A stretch of 5,941 nucleotides of DNA, from NCBI GenBank assembly GCA_003157675.1, contig PMKG01000104.1, positions 1 to 5,941 on the forward strand, read 5' to 3'. The notes under the pieces are model-generated. The model was not told the origin of the DNA. It made no database searches and saw only the letters and a program-made list of their open reading frames with translations. This document shows, piece after piece, positions 1-5,941 of the stretch (the stretch's first letter is position 1; each line of letters starts with the position of its first letter). Origin of the DNA: Acidobacteriota bacterium (GTDB lineage: Bacteria > Acidobacteriota > Vicinamibacteria > Vicinamibacterales > Fen-181). Both the position numbers and the translations under genes were made by a program.

Positions 1-191
1 AACCCGCGCATCATGTCGCTGTGGTCGCGGATCCAGACCGAGCGGGCGTCCGGCGTGCGGTACCCGCGAATCCGCTGGCCGTCGATCGTCAGGTCCAGCT
101 GGTCGTGCTCGAGGAACGACCGGACCGCGGGGTAGAGGCCGTCGAACGCCGGCCGGCCTGTCCTGATCGAGACCTCACTTGCTTCGCGCAT
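1..191 (-). CDS. Probable six-hairpin glycoside hydrolase, N-terminal fragment (3' end outside window)
   Basis: The first 63 codons of a gene that continues past the left edge. The frame opens with an ATG at 191-189, 17 bp inside the end of the heparinase-like gene, and has no stop to position 1. A GGTGA at 198-202 lies 6 bases before the ATG and could serve as a weak ribosome binding site. The peptide is protein-like, not the Arg/Pro-rich type of shadow frames. It contains FDGLYPAVRSFLEHD (16-30), LTIDGQRIRGYRTP (34-47) and SVWIRDHSDMMRG (51-63). A GYxTP stretch followed by VWIRDH recalls the start of the catalytic barrel in uncharacterised (alpha/alpha)6 glycosidases, where a Trp-x-Arg-Asp motif lines the active site. 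The family and substrate cannot be fixed from this fragment. No signal peptide is visible at this start, so the product looks cytoplasmic unless a different start is used. Being the next cistron of a glycan operon supports the glycosidase reading. Confidence 0.6.
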   Translation of the reverse strand, partial: MREASEVSIRTGRPAFDGLYPAVRSFLEHDQLDLTIDGQRIRGYRTPDARSVWIRDHSDMMRG

Positions 192-2595
192 CGATCGTCA
201 CCGTATCGCAGAAATAGCGGACCTTGTCCACGCCGCCCGTTTCGGTCGAGGCGTCGAACGGGAGCCCGTGGAACGACATCCCGTTCTGGAAAAGCACCCG
301 CTCGCCGTACTGGGCGCGGGTCATGTTGACGATGCTGTAGGTGAGCTGGTCGCGCTCCTCGGAGAGGAAGACCAGGTCGCCGTCGGTTAGCAGGGAGCCG
401 TACCCGATCTTGCCCTTCTCGAACAGGTAGCGCGGGCGCCGGTAGTCGCGCGCGATGTCGAGGCGGAGGTCCTGCTTCGCGCCGATGACGATTCGCCGCG
501 AGCCAGCCTCGATCCGGACGGCCAGCCCCGCCGCGGTCGGCACGGTCTCCACCAGCGACACCCTCCGCGCGAGTTCCGCCGGCGCGACGTCCTTCGCAAG
601 CGGGATGAGCACTGTCACCATGCCCTCGGTCTGGGTCGGCTCGAAGTGCCGCGCGACCGCCTGGTAGATCGTCTGCTCGTCCTGGTAGTGGCGTCTCTGC
701 GGTTCCACGCCTTCCATGCGGAAGTGGCTCTGCGGGAACACGACCAGCAACCGCTTGGCGTCCGGGAAGGCCGTGGTTCCGACAACGTCGTAGGCCGTGT
801 CGTACCAGTGTTCCCCGCGCGCGACGATCTGCCGTGTGTGCCAGAGGTCGGCGAGCGTGAAGTACTCCGTGGTCCTCGACTTGAACACGTCGAAGACGAC
901 GAACATCTCCGGGTCCTTCACGTACACGACGATACGGTCGGCCTCATACCCCCATCCATCGTCCAGCAGTCGCGTGCGGGCGTAGTCGAACTCGGGCTGC
1001 GACAGGAAGTCCACCTTGCGCGTGCGGACCGGTCGGTAGGAGCCGGCGTCGCGCATGAACTCGAGCAGCGGCTGGCCTGGGGTCGGGCCCGGCTGGCTGT
1101 AGCGTTCCTCGTTCGCCTTCTGGCCCATGAAGATCTTCTCGGGCCGCACGCACAGTCGATTGTGGAAGTAGTCCTGGCGATAGGCGCCATACGGGCCGCT
1201 CGGCATGTAGTCGCGATATCCGCCGTCGTGGAGCAGGAGCGACCCGCCGCTCATCAGCATGGAGATGCTGTTCTCGTCGGCGTGGCCGTGCGTCATCTTC
1301 TCTTCCTCGACTGGGATGCTGTCGCGGAGGTAGTCGCGGAAGTTCATCCCACCATCGCCCTCGTCGCGGTAGGTCAGGAGCAGGTAGGTCGAGTCGGGCT
1401 TCCAGCCGTTCCGGAAGACCACCTTCTTGCCCTGCACGTCCTCCATGACCTCCCCGCTCAGATTCGCGGGCGCGCGGGGCGCGATGTCGTCGCGACCCCA
1501 GCGATACGCATCGAGCAGGAAGCACCCGAGGCCGGCGCTGGTGGGGTGGGCCAGATCGACGTACCGTGCGGCGATGCGCTGGGCCGCCCACTTCATCTCC
1601 GGATCGTTGTAGCGCGCGGCGGCCGTTTCGAAGAACACCAGGAAGTGCTGCCAGTTCTGGGGCCAGGCCGCGTCGCCGAAGTCGGGCACCATGTCGCCGG
1701 GCGACATCAGGTTCAGAAAGTACTGGGCGTAGTAGAACACCTCCGGGGACCGGAACAGGTCCGTGGTCCTGCCAAGCGCGTCCGCATAGCCGAGCAGCGA
1801 ATAGAGCCAGACGCCGTGGTAGATCGTGGCGTCTTCGATTTCCCAGTGGCCCCAGTTGTCGTCGCCGAGCGCGCGGCGCTGTAGTTCCCAGCGCGCGGCG
1901 CGGGGATGCTTCGGCATCGCGCGAACGGCCCATGCCAGCGTTTCCGCGCGCAGCATCGCGCGGTTCATGGCGCCCCACTCCGAGGTCTGCAGCAGGTACT
2001 CGATACTGTGGGCCGCCAGCGCCTCGATCTTGTCGGCCTCGGCTGGCGTGAGCTGACCGAGCCGGTGCAGCGTGTCGTAGGCCCGGAGATAGCGCATGAC
2101 GACGAAGAAGTCGGGGAGCGCGGGCACGCCGTTCGAGTAGTCGGGCCGCGCTTTCGCCGCCGATTCGGGGAACTGCGACCGATAGTCGCCGTAGGTGAGC
2201 AGCACCTGTTTGGTGCGCTCGGCATAGACCGGGTTGCGCTCCATCTCGTAGAGCGTGGCATAGATGGAGGCCAGGTCGATCAAGCCTCCCGGCGCGCGAT
2301 AGCCGAACGGGCTGGCCGGGTCGAATGTCTCCCGCCAGCGGGCGAGGCTCTCCTCTCGATGATCCCACGTGTAGTCGGCCGACGCGCGCGCATAGGCGAG
2401 GTAGTCGGCGCGCGTGACGGCGATGCCCGGCGCGACAGCCGTACGTGCTGCCGGGGCCAGTTTGCCCTTCGCCGGGGGTCTCTGCGTCGTCGCAGGTCCG
2501 ACCGTCGCTCGCGACTGTGCATCGAGGCTCCGGAGCGCGGCACCGGCCGCGACCACCAGAACACCCGCGACCAGGAGCTTGCTGACGCTGCGCAT
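175..2595 (-). CDS. Exported heparinase II/III-like protein (probable polysaccharide lyase)
   Basis: An 806-residue protein resembling heparinase II/III and related lyases, which cleave uronic-acid-containing polysaccharides by beta-elimination. Residues 1-27 form a Sec-type signal peptide (basic start, hydrophobic stretch at 7-21, likely cleavage near DAQ-S), followed by an Ala/Pro-rich linker to about residue 55. Residues 60-370 are alpha-helical and Trp/Tyr-rich, as expected of the alpha/alpha toroid, with EDATIYHGVW at 254-263. Residues 385-806 look like the beta-sandwich domain. The core motif HGHADENS (436-443), then LLLHDGGY (453-460) and YFHNRL (476-481), match the heparinase II arrangement. 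By analogy H436 is catalytic, while H438, D457 and H478 are candidate zinc ligands. In the toroid NRAM (211-214) sits where many lyases have an Asn-His pair. Substrate is not deducible; heparin itself is improbable for an environmental bacterium. The start is set by a GGAGAGAGGTGA sequence just upstream, 3 bp after the previous stop. It is the only protein here with a visible export signal. Confidence 0.8.
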   Translation of the reverse strand: MRSVSKLLVAGVLVVAAGAALRSLDAQSRATVGPATTQRPPAKGKLAPAARTAVAPGIAVTRADYLAYARASADYTWDHREESLARWRETFDPASPFGYRAPGGLIDLASIYATLYEMERNPVYAERTKQVLLTYGDYRSQFPESAAKARPDYSNGVPALPDFFVVMRYLRAYDTLHRLGQLTPAEADKIEALAAHSIEYLLQTSEWGAMNRAMLRAETLAWAVRAMPKHPRAARWELQRRALGDDNWGHWEIEDATIYHGVWLYSLLGYADALGRTTDLFRSPEVFYYAQYFLNLMSPGDMVPDFGDAAWPQNWQHFLVFFETAAARYNDPEMKWAAQRIAARYVDLAHPTSAGLGCFLLDAYRWGRDDIAPRAPANLSGEVMEDVQGKKVVFRNGWKPDSTYLLLTYRDEGDGGMNFRDYLRDSIPVEEEKMTHGHADENSISMLMSGGSLLLHDGGYRDYMPSGPYGAYRQDYFHNRLCVRPEKIFMGQKANEERYSQPGPTPGQPLLEFMRDAGSYRPVRTRKVDFLSQPEFDYARTRLLDDGWGYEADRIVVYVKDPEMFVVFDVFKSRTTEYFTLADLWHTRQIVARGEHWYDTAYDVVGTTAFPDAKRLLVVFPQSHFRMEGVEPQRRHYQDEQTIYQAVARHFEPTQTEGMVTVLIPLAKDVAPAELARRVSLVETVPTAAGLAVRIEAGSRRIVIGAKQDLRLDIARDYRRPRYLFEKGKIGYGSLLTDGDLVFLSEERDQLTYSIVNMTRAQYGERVLFQNGMSFHGLPFDASTETGGVDKVRYFCDTVTIDARSK

Positions 2596-2598
2596 CTC

Positions 2599-2610
2599 TC
2601 ACCTCTCTCC
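2599..2610 (-). promoter_or_regulatory. Ribosome binding site of the heparinase-like gene, containing the upstream stop codon
   Basis: GGAGAGAGGTGA on the minus strand. Its last three bases are the TGA stop of the UroD-superfamily gene, and the AGGTGA part is 3 bases from the ATG at 2595. An alternative pairing through GGAG at 2607-2610 gives a longer spacer. Ribosomes ending on the upstream gene would terminate on the start signal of this one, consistent with reinitiation. Confidence 0.6.
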
Positions 2611-3609
2611 GTCGAACGACTTCCAGCAGCGGAACACCTCGAGCACGTTGTCCGGACGGGCGCCGGGGCCGAACTCGCACTGGGCGATGACGCCGCCGTT
2701 GGCGTACAGGCACCGCCTCACGTCGCCGACCGCGCGCCTGACGTCCTCGAGCGATCCGAACGGCAGGACCACCTGCCGGTCGATCTCCCCCCAGAACGTG
2801 ATCTGTCCGCGGAACCGACTCATGACTTCGGCGCCCATGCAAGCGATCTGACTGTTGATCGCATTGACGCCGACCTCGATGAGATCGGGCAGGATGTCCA
2901 GGATCCAGCCGTCGGAATGCATGAACACGAACTTGCCGGCGCGTCGCGCGACGTCGCAATACTGCCTGTAGATCGGCTTGTACAATGCCCGCCAGATGGC
3001 CGGCGACACCATCATCCGGTCCTGGGTACCCCAATCGTCCATAATCACGATCGCGTCGACGTCGGTCGCCGCCCACGCTTCGACCTCGGCGAGGTAGTGC
3101 GCGTGGAGGCGCGCGAACAGCTCCATGAACTCGGGCGGGCGGGTGAACAGATCCACCAGCGCCTGCTCCATGGTCCTCAGGAAGCACAGCCGTTCGAACG
3201 GCCTGACCAGCGTGCCCGCCAGCACGAACTGGTCCGTCGACGCGCAGAACGCGTTGACCGCCGCGCGGTCGACAGCCAGCGTGCACGCAGGTGTCTGGAA
3301 GCGGTCGAGGTCGCTCCACTCCCTGATCAGCGGTTTCCGGACAATGCCGATCACCCCGCCGTGGATGTTCTCGAACCGGCATCCCCACTCGTCGACGTAG
3401 AGGCCCTTCTGGTAGCGTTGGCCCACGACCGGCAGCGGCTGCAGGTAGAGGCCGGGCGAGGTCACGATGTCGTCGGGGAACTCGGCCCTGAGACGGGCGA
3501 CCTCGTCGGGGTAGAGATCCTCGGCCCATGGCAACACCCAGGCCTGGCGCGGGACGGTCGGCGGCGAAGCGAATTCGAGTGATTGTCGCACCAGGTCACG
3601 CCGCCTCAT
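2599..3609 (-). CDS. Uroporphyrinogen decarboxylase-superfamily protein (not canonical HemE)
   Basis: A 336-residue single-domain protein with the hallmarks of the UroD superfamily, which includes haem-pathway HemE and the MtaA/CmuA-type methyltransferases. Visible landmarks are DEWGCRFE (73-80), DDWGTQDRMMVSP (191-203), FMHSDGWILDILPDLIEVGVN (229-249), INSQ (251-254), FWGEIDRQ (272-279) and CEFGPGARPDNV (311-322). It lacks the RQAGR segment near the N-terminus expected in true HemE; the corresponding region reads RQAWVLP. It also has HSDG where many methyltransferase-type members have an H-x-C-G zinc-binding motif. It is therefore unlikely to make coproporphyrinogen, and zinc-dependent methyl transfer is not supported either. 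No corrinoid protein gene is seen nearby. Its place in a glycan operon suggests a role in metabolising a sugar or an aglycone, but this is inference. The ATG at 3609 follows a strong GGAGG with a 5-base spacer and overlaps the oxidoreductase stop by 4 bp. No signal peptide, so cytoplasmic. Confidence 0.85.
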   Translation of the reverse strand: MRRRDLVRQSLEFASPPTVPRQAWVLPWAEDLYPDEVARLRAEFPDDIVTSPGLYLQPLPVVGQRYQKGLYVDEWGCRFENIHGGVIGIVRKPLIREWSDLDRFQTPACTLAVDRAAVNAFCASTDQFVLAGTLVRPFERLCFLRTMEQALVDLFTRPPEFMELFARLHAHYLAEVEAWAATDVDAIVIMDDWGTQDRMMVSPAIWRALYKPIYRQYCDVARRAGKFVFMHSDGWILDILPDLIEVGVNAINSQIACMGAEVMSRFRGQITFWGEIDRQVVLPFGSLEDVRRAVGDVRRCLYANGGVIAQCEFGPGARPDNVLEVFRCWKSFDGER

Positions 3610-4859
3610 CGACTCCTCCCGCCCGCATTCCCACCACCGCCGCGGGGAAAAGTGTCATAGCCGTCGAGATCCACCAGCAGGCCGGCTCGCGCCCAACTGA
3701 CATCCGCTTCGGCCGGGAGCAGGTGCCGCTGATAGCATTGGCTCAGCGTTTCGTTCAACGCCGGGACGTAACGTCGACCCGCTTCGTCATCTCTGACCAC
3801 CATCGCGTCCGGGAACGAGACGGGCGCACTCACCGATTCGTGCATGCCGTTGACGGCCAGCGTCTGGGCCATGGCGGCCTCCGGACCGCAGACGACCGGC
3901 GCCGGAGATTGCACCGCGCCGATCGCATCGAAGAGCTTCGTGAACTGTGGACTGTCGTCGGGAGCGCCGTACTGCGTGACGCGCCCCGCCGTGTCGCGCG
4001 CGATGATACCTCCCGCCTTCGCGTCGAACGTCACCGATGCCGTTTCGAACTCGAGCGTGAAGCGCGGGTCGATGGCGGTCTCGGTGACGTGCGAAGCGTA
4101 CATCAGGATTTCCAGCCCGGTGTCGGTGTTCACTCGACAGGCAGCCGTATCGCACGATTCGATCGGGTAGGCGCGGTACAACTCGGCCCGCACGGTGCGC
4201 GGCCTGGCGCTCAGGTGGATCTCCGGCCCGCCGAGATAGAGCAGGTTGTGGAGAAAGTGGGCCATCGCATTGTTCGCCGGGCCGTCGAGCACCCATCTGT
4301 TCGTCGCCGGGTCCTTCAGCCGTCCCGCCCACTGGTTCCGCTCATAGTAGGACAGGTGGCGTGGCCAGCAGCAGAGTGTCGAGAACCGGACGGGCCGGCC
4401 GAACAGCCCGGCGAGGATGTCTCGCTTCAGGGCCTGAATGGCCGTCGAGTACGACCACTGATAGCCGATCATCACGAAGCGGGCGCAGCGATCGCGCGTC
4501 GAGAGCAGCCGCGCCGCCTCCTGCACGGTCGCGCCGAGCGGCTTGTCGCACAGCACGTGGGACCCATGCTCGAGCGCGGTGCAGGACTGGGAGACGTGAT
4601 GTTGAATCGGGGACACGATGACCGCGAGGTCGGCCTCGTGTCCGGCCGCGTAGAAATCGGCCACCTGGTCGAAGACCGGCACGCCTCGCGCCTCTACCCA
4701 GGGCCAGGCGCGCGACGCCCGCGCCTCCGGGTCCACCACTCCCGCCAGGATCGCCCGCTCCACCGGGACCTGATCGAGAAGCGTCTGCAGGTAGTAGTAG
4801 CCGTAGCCGCCGATCGCGACCATGAGCACCCGGACGGGGCCTTCCTTCGCGAGCGTCAT
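3606..4859 (-). CDS. Gfo/Idh/MocA family NAD(P)-dependent oxidoreductase
   Basis: A 417-residue protein of the Gfo/Idh/MocA family, cytoplasmic enzymes that oxidise or reduce sugars, inositols or sugar derivatives with NAD(P). The N-terminal Rossmann fold shows a beta strand followed by GGYG at 17-20. SPIQHHV at 83-89 and CDKPLG at 104-109 match the nucleotide-binding and catalytic-lysine region; K106 is the expected catalytic lysine. The usual EKP is DKP here. The C-terminal alpha/beta domain carries YSTAIQALKRDILAG (137-151), WPR (165-167), YYERNQWAGR (171-180) and GPANNAMAHFLHNLLYLGG (193-211), where H201 is the likely catalytic histidine. This block recalls a recurring subfamily of uncharacterised bacterial oxidoreductases, not a named dehydrogenase, so the substrate is unknown. 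The ATG start at 4859 has a GGAGG 7 bases upstream and overlaps the mannosidase stop by 4 bp. The last residues are a Gly/Arg-rich tail whose codons also hold the next gene's ribosome binding site. No signal peptide. Confidence 0.88.
   Translation of the reverse strand: MTLAKEGPVRVLMVAIGGYGYYYLQTLLDQVPVERAILAGVVDPEARASRAWPWVEARGVPVFDQVADFYAAGHEADLAVIVSPIQHHVSQSCTALEHGSHVLCDKPLGATVQEAARLLSTRDRCARFVMIGYQWSYSTAIQALKRDILAGLFGRPVRFSTLCCWPRHLSYYERNQWAGRLKDPATNRWVLDGPANNAMAHFLHNLLYLGGPEIHLSARPRTVRAELYRAYPIESCDTAACRVNTDTGLEILMYASHVTETAIDPRFTLEFETASVTFDAKAGGIIARDTAGRVTQYGAPDDSPQFTKLFDAIGAVQSPAPVVCGPEAAMAQTLAVNGMHESVSAPVSFPDAMVVRDDEAGRRYVPALNETLSQCYQRHLLPAEADVSWARAGLLVDLDGYDTFPRGGGGNAGGRSR
3615..3619 (-). 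promoter_or_regulatory. Ribosome binding site of the UroD-superfamily gene
   Basis: GGAGG on the minus strand, within the longer purine run GGGAGGAG, 5 bases before the ATG at 3609. It is embedded in the final codons of the oxidoreductase gene and decides the start at the ATGA overlap. Confidence 0.75.
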
Positions 4860-5941
4860 CGCGGCGCCTCCATGCGCTCGAGCAGGTCCGCGTTGCTGAC
4901 GATGTGGGTCGCGAGGTCCACGAGCAGCGTGCGGAGCTCGAACGGACCGAGGGCGACCGGGAACTCGACGCCGAGCGCGGGGACGCGCACCCGGGTGCCG
5001 CGGGCCGTGCCCGTCGGCTCGAACAGCCGCAGGACGAGCGCGCGGCCGTCTTCGCTCAGCTTCAGCGCGGACAGCCTTACCACGTCATCGCCAAGGGTGA
5101 CGCCGGCGAGCGCCGTCGCCCCGTCGCCGGAGGGAAACGCGCAGAGCGCCATCAGTTCCTCGGTTCTGACCGCTGCCTCGCGATCGATCGCCTGCAGGCG
5201 GTCGGCGGCCGGTCCGGCGTTCAGCCAGAACCTGAACACGTGCTCGCCCTGGTCCTCTCGCGGCTCGAACCGGTCCTGCCGGACGATCGGCGTCACGTCA
5301 TCCACGGGGTGTCCGGCGTAGGCCGGGGCGCGCAGGAGCGACAGCCGCACCTCGCCATCGGCCACGTCGAAGCCGTAGGTGGCGTCGTTGACGATCGTCA
5401 GCGCGCGCCCGCCATCCGGTGACAGGACCGCCAGCCAGCGGTGGCCGACCGCTTCTTCGGCCCGCTGGCTCACGACCTCGACGCCGTAGGCCGTCTGCGC
5501 CCGCACCTCTCCGCCAGCCAGCGTCGTCGGCAGCGCAACCTTCAGCATTGTGTCGCGTTCGAACCACGACACGCGGACCTCGACTTCGACCTCGGTGCCG
5601 GTTGTCGGGATCATGTACCGGATCGCGACCGCCGAGCGGCCGCAGGAGAGCAGCGACTCAATCGTCGTGCGCACCGGGCCGCTCTCGATCACGCGAACCG
5701 GGGCCAGTTCGGCGGCCGCCACGCCGGCGAAGACGGCGGCTTCCGCCGCCGACATCAAGGTGAACTCGCCGATGACGTCGCGGAACGCCCGCGTCTTCAT
5801 GCCCCAGGGGTCGGCAGTGTCCCTGACGAGCAGTGGGCGGAAGGCCGGGCCGCTCAAGTACTCGACACCGCCGACCGCGAAGCGAGAGAGGAGGCCGGTG
5901 GAAGAGGAGATGTGGAGGTGAGGCGCAGGGCTGAAGCCCTG
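4856..5941 (-). CDS. GH38-type alpha-mannosidase, C-terminal part (5' end outside window)
   Basis: The C-terminal 361 residues of a probable GH38 alpha-mannosidase, which hydrolyses alpha-linked mannose from oligosaccharides or glycans. The frame stays open to the right edge. A TTG codon at 5857-5855 is the first possible start, but 28 codons in the same frame precede it without a stop and already look like GH38 sequence, so the gene begins outside the window. Landmarks, numbered from the edge: DTADPWG at 41-47, ESGPVR at 86-91, MLKVALP at 132-138, HRWLAV at 167-172, NDATYGFDV at 185-193, LSLLRAPAY at 200-208, DQGEHVFRFW at 230-239, LRLFEPTG at 304-311 and PFELRTLLVDL at 333-343. These are the pattern of the beta-rich GH38 C-terminal domains. 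The catalytic domain with the nucleophile Asp and the metal site is not in view, so activity and linkage preference cannot be judged. The stop codon overlaps the next gene's start by 4 bp (ATGA). No export signal can be assessed. Confidence 0.85.
   Translation of the reverse strand, partial: QGFSPAPHLHISSSTGLLSRFAVGGVEYLSGPAFRPLLVRDTADPWGMKTRAFRDVIGEFTLMSAAEAAVFAGVAAAELAPVRVIESGPVRTTIESLLSCGRSAVAIRYMIPTTGTEVEVEVRVSWFERDTMLKVALPTTLAGGEVRAQTAYGVEVVSQRAEEAVGHRWLAVLSPDGGRALTIVNDATYGFDVADGEVRLSLLRAPAYAGHPVDDVTPIVRQDRFEPREDQGEHVFRFWLNAGPAADRLQAIDREAAVRTEELMALCAFPSGDGATALAGVTLGDDVVRLSALKLSEDGRALVLRLFEPTGTARGTRVRVPALGVEFPVALGPFELRTLLVDLATHIVSNADLLERMEAPR
4867..4871 (-). promoter_or_regulatory. Ribosome binding site of the Gfo/Idh/MocA oxidoreductase gene
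   Basis: GGAGG on the minus strand, 7 bases before the ATG at 4859. It lies inside the last codons of the mannosidase gene and supports this start and translational coupling through the ATGA overlap. Confidence 0.7.
5926..5941. repeat. Perfect short inverted repeat at the right edge
   Basis: CAGGGCT, two bases GA, then AGCCCTG: a perfect 7-bp inverted repeat ending exactly at the last base of the window. On the minus strand it lies within the open frame of the partial mannosidase gene, encoding residues Q-G-F-S-P and the first base of the next codon. It may continue beyond the edge. It could be one copy of a dispersed palindromic repeat or a chance match in high-GC coding DNA; one copy cannot distinguish these. 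Confidence 0.4.

Larger units (their letters stand above)
1..5941 (-). other. Putative glycan-degradation operon (interior portion)
   Basis: Five same-strand genes abut or overlap: 4 bp (4856-4859), 4 bp (3606-3609), a 3-base gap (2596-2598) and 17 bp (175-191). There is no space for internal promoters or terminators between genes, which supports one polycistronic message. Order: GH38 mannosidase, Gfo/Idh/MocA oxidoreductase, UroD-superfamily protein, exported heparinase-like protein, probable six-hairpin glycosidase. The operon extends beyond both edges; no transporter or regulator is seen in the part available. Confidence 0.75.

Noticed and set aside
21..329. A 102-codon plus-strand frame at the left edge
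   Set aside because: It is opposite both the left-edge gene and the end of the heparinase-like gene. The product is Arg/Pro-rich and unsupported.
646..1884. A 412-codon plus-strand frame opposite the heparinase-like gene
   Set aside because: Its composition is antisense-like (Val, His, Arg, Glu, Ala) and it mirrors the Trp/Tyr/Asp-rich real protein. No motif supports it.
944..3529. An 861-codon open frame on the minus strand spanning two genes
   Set aside because: It lies out of frame with the UroD-like and heparinase-like genes, which carry clear family motifs. Its product is Arg/Pro/Gly-rich with no recognisable domain, as expected of a shadow frame in high-GC DNA.
1906..3582. A 558-codon plus-strand frame opposite two genes
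   Set aside because: It is antisense to conserved genes, has His/Arg/Glu/Val-biased composition and no family motif. It is a mirror of high-GC codon use.
2599..3609. Annotation as haem-pathway HemE
   Set aside because: The RQAGR segment typical of HemE is absent, no haem genes are nearby, and the gene is coupled to sugar-metabolism genes.
3528..5321. A 597-codon plus-strand frame opposite the oxidoreductase and mannosidase genes
   Set aside because: It is antisense to two motif-rich genes, with Arg-rich low-information composition and no credible ribosome binding site or domain.
5855..5857. TTG as the start codon of the mannosidase-type gene
   Set aside because: The frame remains open upstream to the edge and the upstream residues look like GH38 sequence, so TTG here is an internal leucine codon.
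1..5941. A defence, mobile or phage-related system
   Set aside because: No nuclease, transposase, integrase, toxin-antitoxin pair, reverse transcriptase, CRISPR repeat or tRNA-like sequence was seen. Every gene suits carbohydrate metabolism.

Overview
The window is gene-dense, high-GC bacterial DNA. All five supportable genes lie on the minus strand and read from the right edge to the left edge. Junctions are a few bases of overlap or gap (4 bp, 4 bp, a 3 bp gap, 17 bp), so this looks like the interior of one operon. Its promoter and terminator both lie outside the window. No RNA gene, mobile element, CRISPR array or promoter could be supported, and there is no intergenic stretch longer than 3 bases. 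Every base belongs to a coding frame.

In transcription order: (1) the C-terminal part of a GH38-type alpha-mannosidase, cut off by the right edge; (2) a Gfo/Idh/MocA-family NAD(P)-dependent oxidoreductase; (3) a uroporphyrinogen-decarboxylase-superfamily protein that is not a canonical HemE; (4) a large exported heparinase II/III-like protein, probably a polysaccharide lyase; (5) the first 63 codons of a probable six-hairpin-type glycoside hydrolase, running off the left edge. Gene 5 starts inside the end of gene 4.

Together the genes suggest a catabolic locus for a complex, possibly uronic-acid-containing or mannosylated glycan. The exported lyase-like protein would cut the polymer outside the cytoplasm. 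The glycosidases would trim oligosaccharides, and the oxidoreductase would act on released sugars. The role of the UroD-superfamily protein in such a locus is not explained by known biochemistry and is the most open question here.

Organism: the high GC, the short junctions and a glycan-degradation operon pairing GH38, Gfo/Idh/MocA and UroD-like genes would fit an environmental Acidobacteriota (for example Vicinamibacteria-like), Planctomycetota or Verrucomicrobiota genome. This is an impression, not a demonstration, since no phylogenetic marker is present. I found no convincing new type of system. The points of interest are the gene combination, active-site departures in three proteins, a short gene start hidden in an overlap, and a perfect short palindrome at the right edge.
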